DNA of 64,000 nucleotides from SPDF01 sp963812085 (GTDB taxonomy: Bacteria > Gemmatimonadota > Gemmatimonadetes > Gemmatimonadales > GWC2-71-9). A model generated the notes under the pieces. It was not told the DNA's origin and ran no database searches. It worked only from the letters and a program-made list of their open reading frames with translations. Shown piece by piece: positions 42,049 to 52,325 of this stretch (within the stretch, counting starts at the first letter, position 1; each line of letters starts with the position of its first letter). A program made the position numbers and the translations under genes. The DNA lies in contig CAWETL010000003.1 in assembly GCA_963812085.1 (NCBI GenBank), positions 310,001-374,000 on the forward strand, given 5' to 3'.

Positions 42049-43290
42049 CTATTCGGCGCGGAGCGCGTCGATGGGGTCCAGCCGGCTGGCGCGGCTGGCC
42101 GGGTAGACGCCGGCCACCATGCCGACGACGATGCCCAGCCCGACGCCCACGCCAATCGACCACGGGGCCACCGCGGCGGGCAGCGGCGACAGCGCCCGGA
42201 CGACGAAGGCGAGCCCGATGCCAAACACGATGCCCAGCGCGGCCCCCACGGTCGAGAGGGTGGCCGACTCGACGATGAATTGCGCGAGGATGTCCCGCCG
42301 CCGGGCGCCGAGCGCCTTGCGGATGCCGATCTCCCGGGTCCGCTCCGAGACCGCCATCAGCATGATGTTCATGATCACGATGCCGCCCACCACCAGCGAA
42401 ATGGCCACCAGGCCCGGCAGGGCGGTGAAGAGGATCTTGGAGATCTTCTTCCACCCCTCGAGGGCCCCCTCGGCCGTCTGGAGGTGGAAATTGTTCTCCT
42501 GCGCCGGCTTGAGCCCGCGCCGCGCCCGCATCAGCGCCTCCACCTCGGCCATCGCGGCCTGCATCTGGGTGGGGCCCGCGGTCTGGATGTCCACTTCGTC
42601 GAGGATGTTGATCGGGCAGATGTAGCGGCGCGCCGGGGCGGTGTAGGGCATCACGGCGAACTTGTCCATCGAGAGCCCGAAGAGGTTGCCCTGCTTGGCC
42701 ACGACGCCGATCACGCGGTAGGGCAGCCCGTGGATCATGACTTCCTTGCCGAGCGGGTCCTGCCCCGCGAAGAGCTTTTCGGCCACGAGGTCGCCGAGGA
42801 CCACCACCGGGCTCGCGGCGCGCACCTCCTGGGGGGAGAACGCGCGGCCGCTGACCACCTCGTAATTCTTGATCTTGAAGTAGGTCTCCTCGGTCCCGAT
42901 CAGCGCGATGTCCTTCGCGATCTTCCCGTTGTAGCCCAGCGGCTCGCGGTCGGCGCAGTACATGGCAAAGGTGGCGGGCGTCGTCACCCGGGCCTTGATG
43001 TAGTCCGCGTCGGCGTAGCTGATGCGGGGGCGCCGGCGCCAGGACATCCAGGTCTCCCGGGTCACGTTCCCGGTGGTGAAGTCGGGCATCTGCCGCAGCT
43101 GGAAGGTGTTCAGGCCGATCAGCCGGTTCGCGAACTGGTCCTCCATGTACACGTTCATGCCCTGGACGATCGAGACGACCGCGATCAGGAACATGACGCC
43201 GATCAGGACGCCAATGAGCGAGAAGAAGCTCTTCAGCTTCTGCGCCCTGATGGTGCGGAGGGCCATCCGGATCGCCTCGATGATCGGCAT
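42049..43290 (-). CDS. MacB-like ABC transporter permease, type A, copy 1
   Basis: A 413-residue permease with helix near 22-45 (FFSLIGVLIGVMFLIAVVSI), periplasmic domain with MYCADREPLGYNGK, and coupling segment MAVSERTREIGIRKALGARR near the cytoplasmic face. It follows the ATPase gene by 4 bases, so it is its direct partner. Together with the type B gene behind it, it probably forms a heterodimeric channel. Confidence 0.92.
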   Translation of the reverse strand: MPIIEAIRMALRTIRAQKLKSFFSLIGVLIGVMFLIAVVSIVQGMNVYMEDQFANRLIGLNTFQLRQMPDFTTGNVTRETWMSWRRRPRISYADADYIKARVTTPATFAMYCADREPLGYNGKIAKDIALIGTEETYFKIKNYEVVSGRAFSPQEVRAASPVVVLGDLVAEKLFAGQDPLGKEVMIHGLPYRVIGVVAKQGNLFGLSMDKFAVMPYTAPARRYICPINILDEVDIQTAGPTQMQAAMAEVEALMRARRGLKPAQENNFHLQTAEGALEGWKKISKILFTALPGLVAISLVVGGIVIMNIMLMAVSERTREIGIRKALGARRRDILAQFIVESATLSTVGAALGIVFGIGLAFVVRALSPLPAAVAPWSIGVGVGLGIVVGMVAGVYPASRASRLDPIDALRAE

Positions 43291-43294
43291 CGGA

Positions 43295-43995
<701 letters not shown>

Positions 43996-43996
<1 letters not shown>

Positions 43997-45273
43997 CACT
44001 TCTTCTCGGCGGCGCCCGGCGCGGCCGGGGCCTTCATCTGGCGGACCCTGGCGCTGTCCTGGAGGTCGCGGATCGTCTGGTAGGTGCCGGAGACGATCGT
44101 GTCGCCCTGCTGGACCCCGGAGACGACCTCGAAGAACTCCTCGCCGGCGATGCCGACCGTGACCGGCACGAAGGTGGCCACGCCGCCGTGCACCACGAAC
44201 ACTCCCTCGGTGTCCTTCTTCTTGCCCGCGACCGTGTCGCCGGGCACGCTCTCGTTCGGCACCGCCTCGTGCTGCCGCACCGTCAGCGCGATGATCGGCA
44301 CGCTCAGCACCTGGTGCCGCGTGTCGGTCACGATCTTGGCGGTGGCGCTCAGGTCCGGCCGGATGTCCTGCGGCGGGTTCGCGAGGGTGATTTCGACGTC
44401 GAAGTCCACCGCCTTGTCCGACGACCCGCTCGCGGTCGACGTGCTGGTGAGCTGCGCGCTGTTGCTGATCTTCGTGACGTGTCCGACGAATGCCGTGTCC
44501 GGGAAGGCGTCGATCGTGACGCGAACCGAGTCTCCCATGGCCAGGCGGACCACGTCGGTCTCGTCCACCTGCACCTTGGCCAGGATCACGGAGAGGTCGG
44601 CCACGGTCATGAGGAGCGCCGTCTCCTTCGAGAAGGTGCCCGGGACCGCGACTTCGCCGACCTCGACATTGAGCCGGGTGACCCGCCCGTCGAGCGGCGA
44701 GATCAGGCGGGTCTTCGAGAGCTGGTCGCGCGCGTCCTGCAGCGAGGCGCGGTTCTGCGCCATCTGGGCGTTGGCGGCGTTGAGATTGGCCTTGGCCACC
44801 TCGAAGGCGGTCTCGGCCTGCTCCACCGCCTCGGTGGAGATCAGGTTCGGGCTGCTCGCGCTCAGCTCCTTGGCGCGCCCCATGGTGCGCTCGGCCTGGT
44901 CGTAGTTGGCCTTGGCCTGCACCTGCGAGGCGGTCGACGCCGAGAGCAGCGCCTCGGTCCGGGCCACGGCGGCCTCGTACTGGGCCGGGTCGATCTGGAG
45001 CAGGAACTGCCCCTTCTTGACCCAGTCTCCTTCCTTGACGGCGATCTGGGTGATGCGACCGGTGATGTCGGCGCTGATGTCCACCTTCGTCTTGGGCTCG
45101 ATCCGCCCGCTCGCGGTGACCGACGCCACCAGGTCCTGCGGCTTGACCGTGTCGAGGCGGACCTCGACCGTCCCCTTGCCGCGCTTGGCGGCGGTGAGGA
45201 AGAACAGGCCGCCGGCCACGATGATCAGGATGGCGGCGAAGAGTCCGAACTTGGTGCGACGTGACATGTGCAT
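43996..45273 (-). CDS. Periplasmic adaptor (MacA/HlyD/RND-MFP family)
   Basis: A 425-residue membrane-fusion protein. One N-terminal membrane helix (FGLFAAILIIVAGGLFFL), then the lipoyl half-motif VTASGRIEPKTKVDISADIT, a long coiled-coil hairpin (about 100-200; EAVEQAETAFEVAKANLNAA in part), the second lipoyl half LISPLDGRVTRLNVEVGE and a beta-barrel. The membrane-proximal domain includes FVVHGGVATFVPVTVGI. It links the inner-membrane transporter to the TolC-like channel encoded just upstream. ATG 45267 is an alternative start. Confidence 0.94.
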
Positions 45274-45282
45274 CCTCGGGAA

Positions 45283-46863
45283 TTAACGAAGGGGACGCCC
45301 GACCGCCTCTTCCAGCGCGGCCACGGCCTTGTGATATGCGTACACGGCATCGACATACGTGCCCTCGGCCCGCTGCACGGCACCCTCGGCGTCCGAGAGC
45401 TCGAGCGCGGTGCCGTTGCCCAGCCGGTAGCGGTCCTGCGCCAGCCGGAGCTGGTCGTTCGCGGCGATGCGATTGGCCGTCGCCACGCCGATGGCCTCGT
45501 AGGTGGCGTTCACGGCCAGCATGCGGCTGGTCACCTGGGTGCGTACGAACAGCGCCTGGCCGCGCACCTGCTCGGTGGCGTCGTCCCGCTGGGCCTTGGC
45601 CTGCGAGAGGCGGGTTTCCCGCTGCAGGCCGGTGAAGAGCGGCAGCGACAGGCCGGCGAACACCTGGAACGGCTGGTTCGTGAACTTCCATGGGAAGACG
45701 TTGTTGCTGCTGATGATCTGGTTGGAGATCGCCGGCTGCAGCGCGGTGCCCGACGGATTGAGACCGGCGTAGGCGTTACAGTCGGGGATAATCCCACCGT
45801 TCGGCTGGCCCGGGATGCCGGTCGGGCCGTAGGTCAGCCCTTCGATCACCTGGTTCTGGAACGTGCAGTTGGACGCCGTCCCCAGCGCGCCGTTATAGGC
45901 CTGGTTCACCAGGCTGTTCTCGTCGGTGTACTCCTGGGTGTAGCCCGCCCAGTTGGCCTGCACCGTCAGGGAGGGGAAGAACTCGCCCTTCACGGCGCTG
46001 AGGTTGTACCCCGCCGCGTCGGACGAGGCCTCGAGGGCCTTGAGCGACGGATTGGTGTTCGCCGCCAGGGAGAGCAGGCTGTCGAGATTGTAGTCCGGCT
46101 TCACCACCGGAAACGAATCGGTGAGCGTCACCTGGTCGAGCGCCGCCGGGGCCGACACGCCCATCAGGCGGTAGAGTTCGAGCCGGGCGTCGTCGTTGTT
46201 CTGCTTGGCCACCAGCACGTCCACGTCGGACTGACCACGGGTCACCTCGGCCTGGCGAACATCCAGCATCGTGGCCTGCCCCACCTGGTACCGGGCCCGG
46301 GCCAAGTCGAGGAAGACCTGGTTCCTCGCCACCGCCTGCGTCGTGATGGCGATCCTCGCGTTGGTCTGCAGTACGGTCAGGTACTGGGTGAGCACCGCGG
46401 AGCGGAGCTGCACGTTGGCGGCGTCGATCTGCTGCTGGGTGGCGCGATAGTTCGCCTTGGACTGCCCGGGAGCCATCAGGACCCGGCCGTCGAGGCCCCA
46501 CGAAAGGTTGACGTTGTAGCTCGAGCCGACCGAGGACGAGGTCTTGACCACGTTGGTGCCGCCGAAGTTCGACTGCCCCGAACCGGTGTAATTGAACCCG
46601 CCCGAGACCGTGGCCGATGGAATGAACGTGGCGTAGGCGCTCTTGACCGCCATGTTGGCGGGGCTCTCGTTGTTCAACTGCTGGCGATAGTCGGGGTTCT
46701 GGGCCAGCGCGGAGCTGAGCGCGTCGGCGAGGGACAGGGTCGCCGCCCCGCTCGCCGGAGCTGGCTGCAGCGTGGCCGTGGGCACCGGCGTGGTGGGCTG
46801 CTGTGCGTTGGCCTGGGTAGTGGCGAACAGACCCAGCACGAGCAGCCGCTTCCAATGCGTCAT
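45283..46863 (-). CDS. TolC-family outer membrane efflux protein
   Basis: A 526-residue outer-membrane channel. Signal peptide MTHWKRLLVLGLFATTQANA. Two outer-membrane-efflux repeats with long helices follow (LADALSSALAQNPDYRQQLN; later AEVTRGQSDVDVLVAKQNND, and FVRTQVTSRMLAVNATYEA). A central insert with Cys (near NCTFQNQ and IPDCNAY) is unusual. I start at ATG 46863, behind a GAGGA ribosome-binding site; the longer frame to 46983 lacks a signal peptide at its start. It is the first gene of the exporter operon. Confidence 0.93.
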   Translation of the reverse strand: MTHWKRLLVLGLFATTQANAQQPTTPVPTATLQPAPASGAATLSLADALSSALAQNPDYRQQLNNESPANMAVKSAYATFIPSATVSGGFNYTGSGQSNFGGTNVVKTSSSVGSSYNVNLSWGLDGRVLMAPGQSKANYRATQQQIDAANVQLRSAVLTQYLTVLQTNARIAITTQAVARNQVFLDLARARYQVGQATMLDVRQAEVTRGQSDVDVLVAKQNNDDARLELYRLMGVSAPAALDQVTLTDSFPVVKPDYNLDSLLSLAANTNPSLKALEASSDAAGYNLSAVKGEFFPSLTVQANWAGYTQEYTDENSLVNQAYNGALGTASNCTFQNQVIEGLTYGPTGIPGQPNGGIIPDCNAYAGLNPSGTALQPAISNQIISSNNVFPWKFTNQPFQVFAGLSLPLFTGLQRETRLSQAKAQRDDATEQVRGQALFVRTQVTSRMLAVNATYEAIGVATANRIAANDQLRLAQDRYRLGNGTALELSDAEGAVQRAEGTYVDAVYAYHKAVAALEEAVGRPLR

Positions 46864-46900
46864 GAATGCATCCTCGATTTTCGACCGGAATAAAGAGTTC

Positions 46901-46926
46901 GTGCCGCCCTTACGAAGCGGCGGCAC
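46901..46926 (-). promoter_or_regulatory. Stem-loop in the leader of the TolC-MacAB operon
   Basis: GTGCCGCC (46901-46908) and GGCGGCAC (46919-46926) form a perfect 8-bp stem with a 10-base loop, 38 bases before the tolC-like ATG. It lies in the 134-base gap between the exporter operon and the secreted protein gene upstream. It could be a terminator of the upstream operon (no U tract) or a leader control element. Confidence 0.4.
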
Positions 46927-46998
46927 TGAGAGTTTCAGCTTGGGACAATCAGAGATAAACACGTTGCAGCACAACGACTTCACTTTGGGCCTTCCGTC

Positions 46999-47634
46999 TT
47001 ACCGGTTCTGACGAATCGCTGAAACTCCATCGGCCAGTACGACCCGGGTCAGGTGCCCCGCGGCATCGACGGTCAGGGTGCCGGTCACGGCGCCCGTCAG
47101 GTCGATTTCGGTGGGAGAGGACTTGGTGGCGGTCAGCTGACCCCGCCGGCCGCTTCGCGGAAAGAGCACGGGCAGCCGGGCCCCGGCGGCGGTCGCGCGC
47201 TCTGCGACCACGCCATAGAGGGCGAAGACGCTGTCGTCGAGGATGACGACGCCCGCCGTGCGGGGGTATTCGCGCACCGATTCCGCGGCGGGGGTGGTCT
47301 GGCGGATCGTGAGGTGGTCCTGGACCGCCGCGCCATACACCCGGCTCAGGCCGCTCGGTTGCCGGGTATCGATCTGCAGGGCGGCGACGGCGCCGTCGGG
47401 ATTCCGCTCGAGCATCGTCTGGATCTGGACCGTCGGCCGGGTGGCCGGATACCGCACCAGCGAGGCGATCGTGATGCCCGCCGGCGAGCCGGCCGTCCCC
47501 TGCTGGACCGTGAACTCCTCGCGCCCTAGCACCGTTTCGCCGCGCACGATGTCCATGACCCCGCGGTCGAGCTCCTGGGCGGCCACGCGGGAAGCCGCGA
47601 TGGAAACCAGCAGCAACACAGGAAGCGTGCGCAT
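46999..47634 (-). CDS. Secreted hypothetical protein
   Basis: A 211-residue protein with signal peptide MRTLPVLLLVSIAASRVAAQ. The mature chain is beta-rich and has a repeating layout of conserved Gly turns (GETVLGREEFTVQQGTAG; later LTGAVTGTLTVDAAGHLTRV), resembling DUF3108/DUF6134-type exported sheet proteins, but I cannot assign it firmly. The ATG overlaps the creatininase stop (TGATG), so the two are co-translated. Function unknown. Confidence 0.7.
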   Translation of the reverse strand: MRTLPVLLLVSIAASRVAAQELDRGVMDIVRGETVLGREEFTVQQGTAGSPAGITIASLVRYPATRPTVQIQTMLERNPDGAVAALQIDTRQPSGLSRVYGAAVQDHLTIRQTTPAAESVREYPRTAGVVILDDSVFALYGVVAERATAAGARLPVLFPRSGRRGQLTATKSSPTEIDLTGAVTGTLTVDAAGHLTRVVLADGVSAIRQNR

Positions 47635-48278
47635 CACGACTCCGGGTTGAGGCAGCGGACCGCGATGCGGTCCAGGATGAGCTCGTACAGCCGTGCCCCC
47701 TTCTCGGCGGAGGCGAGGCTGGCCGTGTCGCCCGCCGCGTCGAGGCGCACCAAGGCCGGGGCGATGTGCAGCAGCAGAGACGTATCCAGTTCGCCTCCCT
47801 GAGGAGGAAGGCCCGGCTCGGCCAGCAGGTCGCCGAAATCGAGCGAGAAGATGTCCACGACCTGCACCCGTGCGTGCTGCACGAGCAGGGTGCTCAGCGC
47901 CTCCTGGTGCGCTTCGTGTCCTTCGGCAGTGAGGAGGAAGAACTCGCGAATCCCCCCGCCGACTTCCCAGGCCTCGATCAACTCGTTCATCAGCCGGTGC
48001 AGCGTCTTCCGGCCGACCGGCGCGCTGCCGGGCAGCGGCCGGTGGGGATCGCGGTTGGCCCCGTACTCGACCGCCGGCGCCCGGAGAATCCCGTAGCGCG
48101 CGGAGAGGTCGTCGGCGATGCGTTCGACGAGGATCGTGTCCACGCCCAGCGGCAGGTGCTTCCCGTGCTGTTCGGTGGAACCGACGGGGACGATCAGGGC
48201 GGAGCGCCTGGCCAGGCAGCGCTCCACCGCGTCCGGGGTGAGCTCCTTCAGCCGCCAAGGCGTGGTCGGGCTCGTCAT
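47634..48278 (-). CDS. Creatininase family amidohydrolase-like protein
   Basis: A 214-residue cytoplasmic protein. The metal-binding family motif is clear: VPVGSTEQHGKHLPLGVDT, followed by ERIADDLSARYGILRAPAVE. The second half has LLTAEGHEAHQEALSTLL, where typical members have a GNGHGGN loop, and an LDFGD segment near 140. Members hydrolyse amides such as creatinine or formamides in cofactor synthesis; the degraded second motif leaves activity doubtful. ATG 48278 lies 7-8 bases behind the divergent -10 shared with the kinase gene. Confidence 0.82.
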   Translation of the reverse strand: MTSPTTPWRLKELTPDAVERCLARRSALIVPVGSTEQHGKHLPLGVDTILVERIADDLSARYGILRAPAVEYGANRDPHRPLPGSAPVGRKTLHRLMNELIEAWEVGGGIREFFLLTAEGHEAHQEALSTLLVQHARVQVVDIFSLDFGDLLAEPGLPPQGGELDTSLLLHIAPALVRLDAAGDTASLASAEKGARLYELILDRIAVRCLNPES

Positions 48279-48283
48279 CCTGC

Positions 48284-48291
48284 GTATAATA
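48284..48291. promoter_or_regulatory. Shared, near-palindromic -10 for two divergent leaderless genes
   Basis: GTATAATA at 48284-48291 provides a perfect TATAAT rightwards (48285-48290) and TATTAT leftwards (48291-48286). The GTG of the kinase is 6 bases to the right (48297), the ATG of the creatininase 7 bases to the left (48278). Predicted transcription starts fall on the two start codons. -35 elements are weak on both sides. Confidence 0.55.
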
Positions 48292-48296
48292 CGCGG

Positions 48297-51200
48297 GTGA
48301 ACCGCTCCCCGCTCCGATGGTGGCTCCCGGGCGCCGCCCTGGCCGTTGTGGCGGCGGGGGAGTGGCTGCGCGCCCCCACGCTCCCCTGGCTGCTCCTCAC
48401 GGCGCTCGGTTCCATCGCCGTCGCGTTCGGACTTCGGGCCGCCGGCTCCTGGCGCGAGCGTGCGCTGTCCGGCACGGCGATGCTGCTCGCCCTCGCCCCC
48501 CTGATCACGACCTGGCGACTGCATCAACTCGAGACTCGCTGGCCGGCCATCCAGCAGGCGCAGGTGGACCGCGCCACCGATCGGCTCGCCGGCGACCTCC
48601 ACGCCGGCTACCTGCTGGCCAGCCAGTTGGCCGAGCGGGCGGCGGCGGCGCCCCAGGACCAGGTCGCCGCGTTCGAGGCCCTCGCCGACGCGGTGAGCGG
48701 AGCCAGCGTCGAGGCTGGGGTCGCCCTGCTCGGTTCAGACGGCCGGCCGTGGGCGTGGGGCGGCGCGCACCGGCTCGCGCCCCTGGGGGAGGGAAGGCCG
48801 GTTGCCACGCTGGACAATCCCTTCTACCTGGTACTCGAGGTGACTCGCGAGGCGCCGGCGGGCCGGCGCGCGGTGGGCAGCGTCGTCGTGTGGGCCTCGT
48901 CGGCCGTGCCCGAACGGGTGCATTCGGTCACCGAGGACTTCCGCGCCCGGACCGGCGTCGGTCTTCGCGTGTTCCCCGCCGGCACCGCGCCAGACCTCCC
49001 GACGGTCTTCGACTACACCGAACCGACGACCGCCGGGCCGCGCCTGCTCTTCAGCGTCGAGCCGCTGCCCCCGGCACTCGGTGACGCGACTGCCGCCGCG
49101 CGGGCCCTTGGCGCGTCCGCGACCGCCTGGATCCTCCTCGTGGTACTCCTGCTGGCCGTCGTGGTGGCGGGCGCCCCGATGCCACGGTACGGGCTGCTGC
49201 TGCTCGGCGTGGCCGTGTTCGCCCGGGCGCCGGTGGGGCAGTCGCTCGGATTCGACCTGTACTTCTCTCCCATCGCGTTCTTCCGTCCGGCCCTCGGTCC
49301 GCTCAGCAAGTCGGCGGGCGCACTCGCCGCGCTCGCGCTGGTCTTGACGCTGCTGTCGGTGGCGCTCTGGAACCACCCACCGCGACGCCGTTGGTTCTCG
49401 GTCCCGCTCGCCGTCGTGCTGATGCTGGGCTCGTCCGCGGTACTGCGCTACCTCGCGAGCGGCATCACGCCGCCGCCCCAGGGCGCGTCGCTCGGCCTCT
49501 GGCTCGGATGGGAGCTGATGCTGGCCATGGCGGCGATGGCGCCCATCGTCGTGGCGGCGGCCCTGCTTCGTGGCGACGCGACGCAGGGCGGAAGGCCCTT
49601 GGTGACCTGGCTCGGCGTCGCGCTCGCCGCGCTCGCGGCAGCGGCGGGATTGTACGCGTGGCAGCCGGGCACCGGGTGGGAAGGCTGGTACGTGTTCCTC
49701 TGGCTCCCGGGACTGCTCCTGGTGACCCGCCCGGCGCAGCGGGGACTCGCGATCGCCGGCATCGCGGCCGTCGCCGGCAGCGCGGCGGCGCTGCTCACCT
49801 GGGGGACGACGGTCGAAAGCCGCCTCGAAATGGCCCAGCAGGACGCCATGCGGCTGGGACTCGCCGCCGATCCGGTCGTGGTGCCGTTGCTCGAACGGGC
49901 GGGCACCATCCTCGGCGCGGCGCCGGCGCCGCAGGATGCCTCCCAGCTTTTCATCCGGTGGCTCCAGGCCCGGAAGGGGCTCGAGCAGTATCCAGTGCGG
50001 CTCGCGCTCCGGGAACCGGACGCCCGGCTCCGCGTCTCCGTGCCGCTCGATTCCCTTGACCTGCCCGATTCCGCCGTCGCCCGCGTGGCCATTACGGCGG
50101 CGCGTCCCGGGGAGGTCACGGTCGTCTCGGTCCCCGGCGTGCCGGGCGTCTACCAGGTCCTCGCGCTGCGCCTGGAAACCGGCGATCTCCTGACGGTGAC
50201 CGTGGGGCCGAGGACGCGGCTGCTGACCCCGGACCGGCTGGGGGCCCTCCTGCGTCCGGCCGACTCCTCGGCCCCCGCGTACGCGCTCGTTCTCTCGCCA
50301 CCGGTGCAGGGCATGGAGCCTGACACGCGGCGGCTCAGGTGGCGGCGCGAGGGTTGGCTGATCCACGGCGAGCGCGCGGTCCTGGCGGCTGACGGCGTTC
50401 ACATGGCTCACGCGGACGTCGATCTCCGGGGTCCGTTTCCGATCGTGGTTCGCGGCGCGCTCGTCGTCATCCTCGATGCGGCCCTGCTTGCCGTGCTCTG
50501 GCTGCTCGCGGAGCGGATGGCGGGGCGACCGCTGCCGCTCCCCAGCTGGCGGCGCGCGGGACGCTCCTTCCGGGTCCGCGTGGCCCTGGCCCTGGCCGGA
50601 TTCTTCCTCGTTCCCGCGGTGGGGTTCGCGGTGTGGGAGGTGTCCCGACTCCACCAGGAGGCGGACAGCCAGCGGGACGACGCCATCACGCAAGTCCTCC
50701 GCGATGTCGTGGCCGCCGCCGGCGAGCGTCGCCCTGATTCGCTCCCGCCGCTCGCGGCTCTCGATCAGCTCGGGGCCCGTTTTCGTGCCGAGCTCGTGCG
50801 CTATCGCGGCGGCGGGCAGGTGGCCGCCACCGACTCGCTACTCGCGGCAATGTCGGTTTTGCCGCCGCTACAGGATCCGGAGGCGTTCCAGGCGCAGGCG
50901 TTCGGCGGCGAGATGGAATCGGCGGCCGACGAGCCGCTGCTCGGCCGGGGCGGGCGGATCGGCTACCGCGTCGAACAGGTCGGCGGACCGGCGCAGCTCG
51001 TCGTCCTGGGCGTCCCGCACGGCGGGTACACCTCCGGGCTGGCGGCGACCCAGGCCGATATCGGCTGGCTGCTCCTCCTCTCGACGCTTCTCGGCCTGGC
51101 GGCTGCCCTGAGCGCGGCCCGCGTGGCTGCGGAGGCGCTCGCCCGCCCGGTGGCCGATCTGCGGCGCGCGGCGCTGGCCATTGGCCGGGGTGCGGCTCCG

Positions 51201-52280
51201 CCCGCGCCGAGCGGACCGCCGCCGGCGGAGTTCGAGCCGGTGGTCGCCGCGTTCGCCCGGATGGCCGCGGACATCCAGCGGAGCCAGGCGGCGCTCGAGG
51301 AATCGCGCCGTCGGACGGCCTCGGTGCTCGCCACGGTGGCGACGGGCGTGGTCGGCATCGGGCCGAACGGTGCCGTGCTCGTGGCGAATCCGCGAGCAGA
51401 GGAACTGCTCGGGCGATCCCTCGGGGAAGGGGCGGACTTCGCCCTCGCACTCGGGGAGGCGTGGCCGGCGCTCGTCGCGTCGGTCCGGGAATTCCTGGAG
51501 CAGCCCGGCACCTCGGTCACGCGCGCCGAACTCGAGGACGGTCCCCGCCGGCTGAGCGCGGCCCTCGCTCCGCTCGGGCCCGAGATCGGCGGCGCCGTGC
51601 TCGCCCTCAACGACATCACCGAACTCTCGCGCGCGGAGCGGGTGCTCGCCTGGGGCGAGATGGCCCGGCAGGTGGCGCACGAAATCAAGAACCCCCTCAC
51701 GCCGATTCGCCTCGGGATCCAGCACCTGCGCCGGGTGCAGCGCGATCGTCCCGCGGCGCTCGGCGCGGCGCTGGGCGAAACCTCCGACCGGATTCTCGCC
51801 GAGATCGAGCGCCTGGACACGATCGCGCGGGCGTTCAGCCGCTTTGCCGCTCCCGCGGGAGATGCGACACCGCCCGACCGCCTCGACCTGGGCGCGGTGG
51901 CGGCGGAAGTCGTCCAACTCTACCGGCTCGCCGGCGAGGGGACGGAGGTCGTGATCGAGGCGTCGGCCCCGGCGTGGGGACGCGCCCGGGCCGACGAGGT
52001 GAAGGAGGTGCTGGTCAACCTGCTCGAGAACTCCCGGCAGGCCGGCGCCCGCCGGACGGTGGTCCGGGTGGCGGAGCGACGGATCACCGTGCTCGACGAT
52101 GGCCGCGGCATCCCGGAGGAATTGTTGTCCCGGGTCTTCGAGCCCCGGTTCTCGACGACCACCAGCGGCTCCGGGTTGGGGCTGGCCATCGTGAAGCGGC
52201 TGGTCGAGGGATGGGGCGGCGCCGTCGAGGTCGAGAGCACGGAAGGGCGCGGCACCACGGTGACGATCGCCCTCGCATAA
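48297..52280 (+). CDS. Very large NtrY-like membrane histidine kinase
   Basis: A 1327-residue sensor kinase. Membrane helices lie at about 8-75, a periplasmic part at 80-255, a multi-helix block at about 275-500, and a large extracytoplasmic part at 500-710. Two more helices are near 714-735 and 760-780, another periplasmic loop is at 785-920, and a last helix at about 921-940. HAMP follows (940-995), PAS (about 1010-1090), then the dimerisation/phospho-acceptor helix ARQVAHEIKNPLTPIRL with H1128 and an HATPase domain to the end (N-box VNLLENSRQAG, DDGRGIP, GSGLGLAIVKRL). HEIKNPLTPI is the NtrY-type H box. No response regulator is adjacent. The GTG start is 6 bases from a TATAAT. Confidence 0.9.
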   Translation: MNRSPLRWWLPGAALAVVAAGEWLRAPTLPWLLLTALGSIAVAFGLRAAGSWRERALSGTAMLLALAPLITTWRLHQLETRWPAIQQAQVDRATDRLAGDLHAGYLLASQLAERAAAAPQDQVAAFEALADAVSGASVEAGVALLGSDGRPWAWGGAHRLAPLGEGRPVATLDNPFYLVLEVTREAPAGRRAVGSVVVWASSAVPERVHSVTEDFRARTGVGLRVFPAGTAPDLPTVFDYTEPTTAGPRLLFSVEPLPPALGDATAAARALGASATAWILLVVLLLAVVVAGAPMPRYGLLLLGVAVFARAPVGQSLGFDLYFSPIAFFRPALGPLSKSAGALAALALVLTLLSVALWNHPPRRRWFSVPLAVVLMLGSSAVLRYLASGITPPPQGASLGLWLGWELMLAMAAMAPIVVAAALLRGDATQGGRPLVTWLGVALAALAAAAGLYAWQPGTGWEGWYVFLWLPGLLLVTRPAQRGLAIAGIAAVAGSAAALLTWGTTVESRLEMAQQDAMRLGLAADPVVVPLLERAGTILGAAPAPQDASQLFIRWLQARKGLEQYPVRLALREPDARLRVSVPLDSLDLPDSAVARVAITAARPGEVTVVSVPGVPGVYQVLALRLETGDLLTVTVGPRTRLLTPDRLGALLRPADSSAPAYALVLSPPVQGMEPDTRRLRWRREGWLIHGERAVLAADGVHMAHADVDLRGPFPIVVRGALVVILDAALLAVLWLLAERMAGRPLPLPSWRRAGRSFRVRVALALAGFFLVPAVGFAVWEVSRLHQEADSQRDDAITQVLRDVVAAAGERRPDSLPPLAALDQLGARFRAELVRYRGGGQVAATDSLLAAMSVLPPLQDPEAFQAQAFGGEMESAADEPLLGRGGRIGYRVEQVGGPAQLVVLGVPHGGYTSGLAATQADIGWLLLLSTLLGLAAALSAARVAAEALARPVADLRRAALAIGRGAAPPAPSGPPPAEFEPVVAAFARMAADIQRSQAALEESRRRTASVLATVATGVVGIGPNGAVLVANPRAEELLGRSLGEGADFALALGEAWPALVASVREFLEQPGTSVTRAELEDGPRRLSAALAPLGPEIGGAVLALNDITELSRAERVLAWGEMARQVAHEIKNPLTPIRLGIQHLRRVQRDRPAALGAALGETSDRILAEIERLDTIARAFSRFAAPAGDATPPDRLDLGAVAAEVVQLYRLAGEGTEVVIEASAPAWGRARADEVKEVLVNLLENSRQAGARRTVVRVAERRITVLDDGRGIPEELLSRVFEPRFSTTTSGSGLGLAIVKRLVEGWGGAVEVESTEGRGTTVTIALA

Positions 52281-52325
52281 GGCGTTCGGCCGCGTTCCGG
52301 CTTTCGGTTTCGTGCCTCGGCCCGT

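Noticed and set aside
46864..46983. 40-residue N-terminal extension of the TolC-like protein
   Set aside because: It would bury the signal peptide, and it crosses a perfect stem-loop. The ATG at 46863 has a ribosome-binding site and opens a normal signal peptide.
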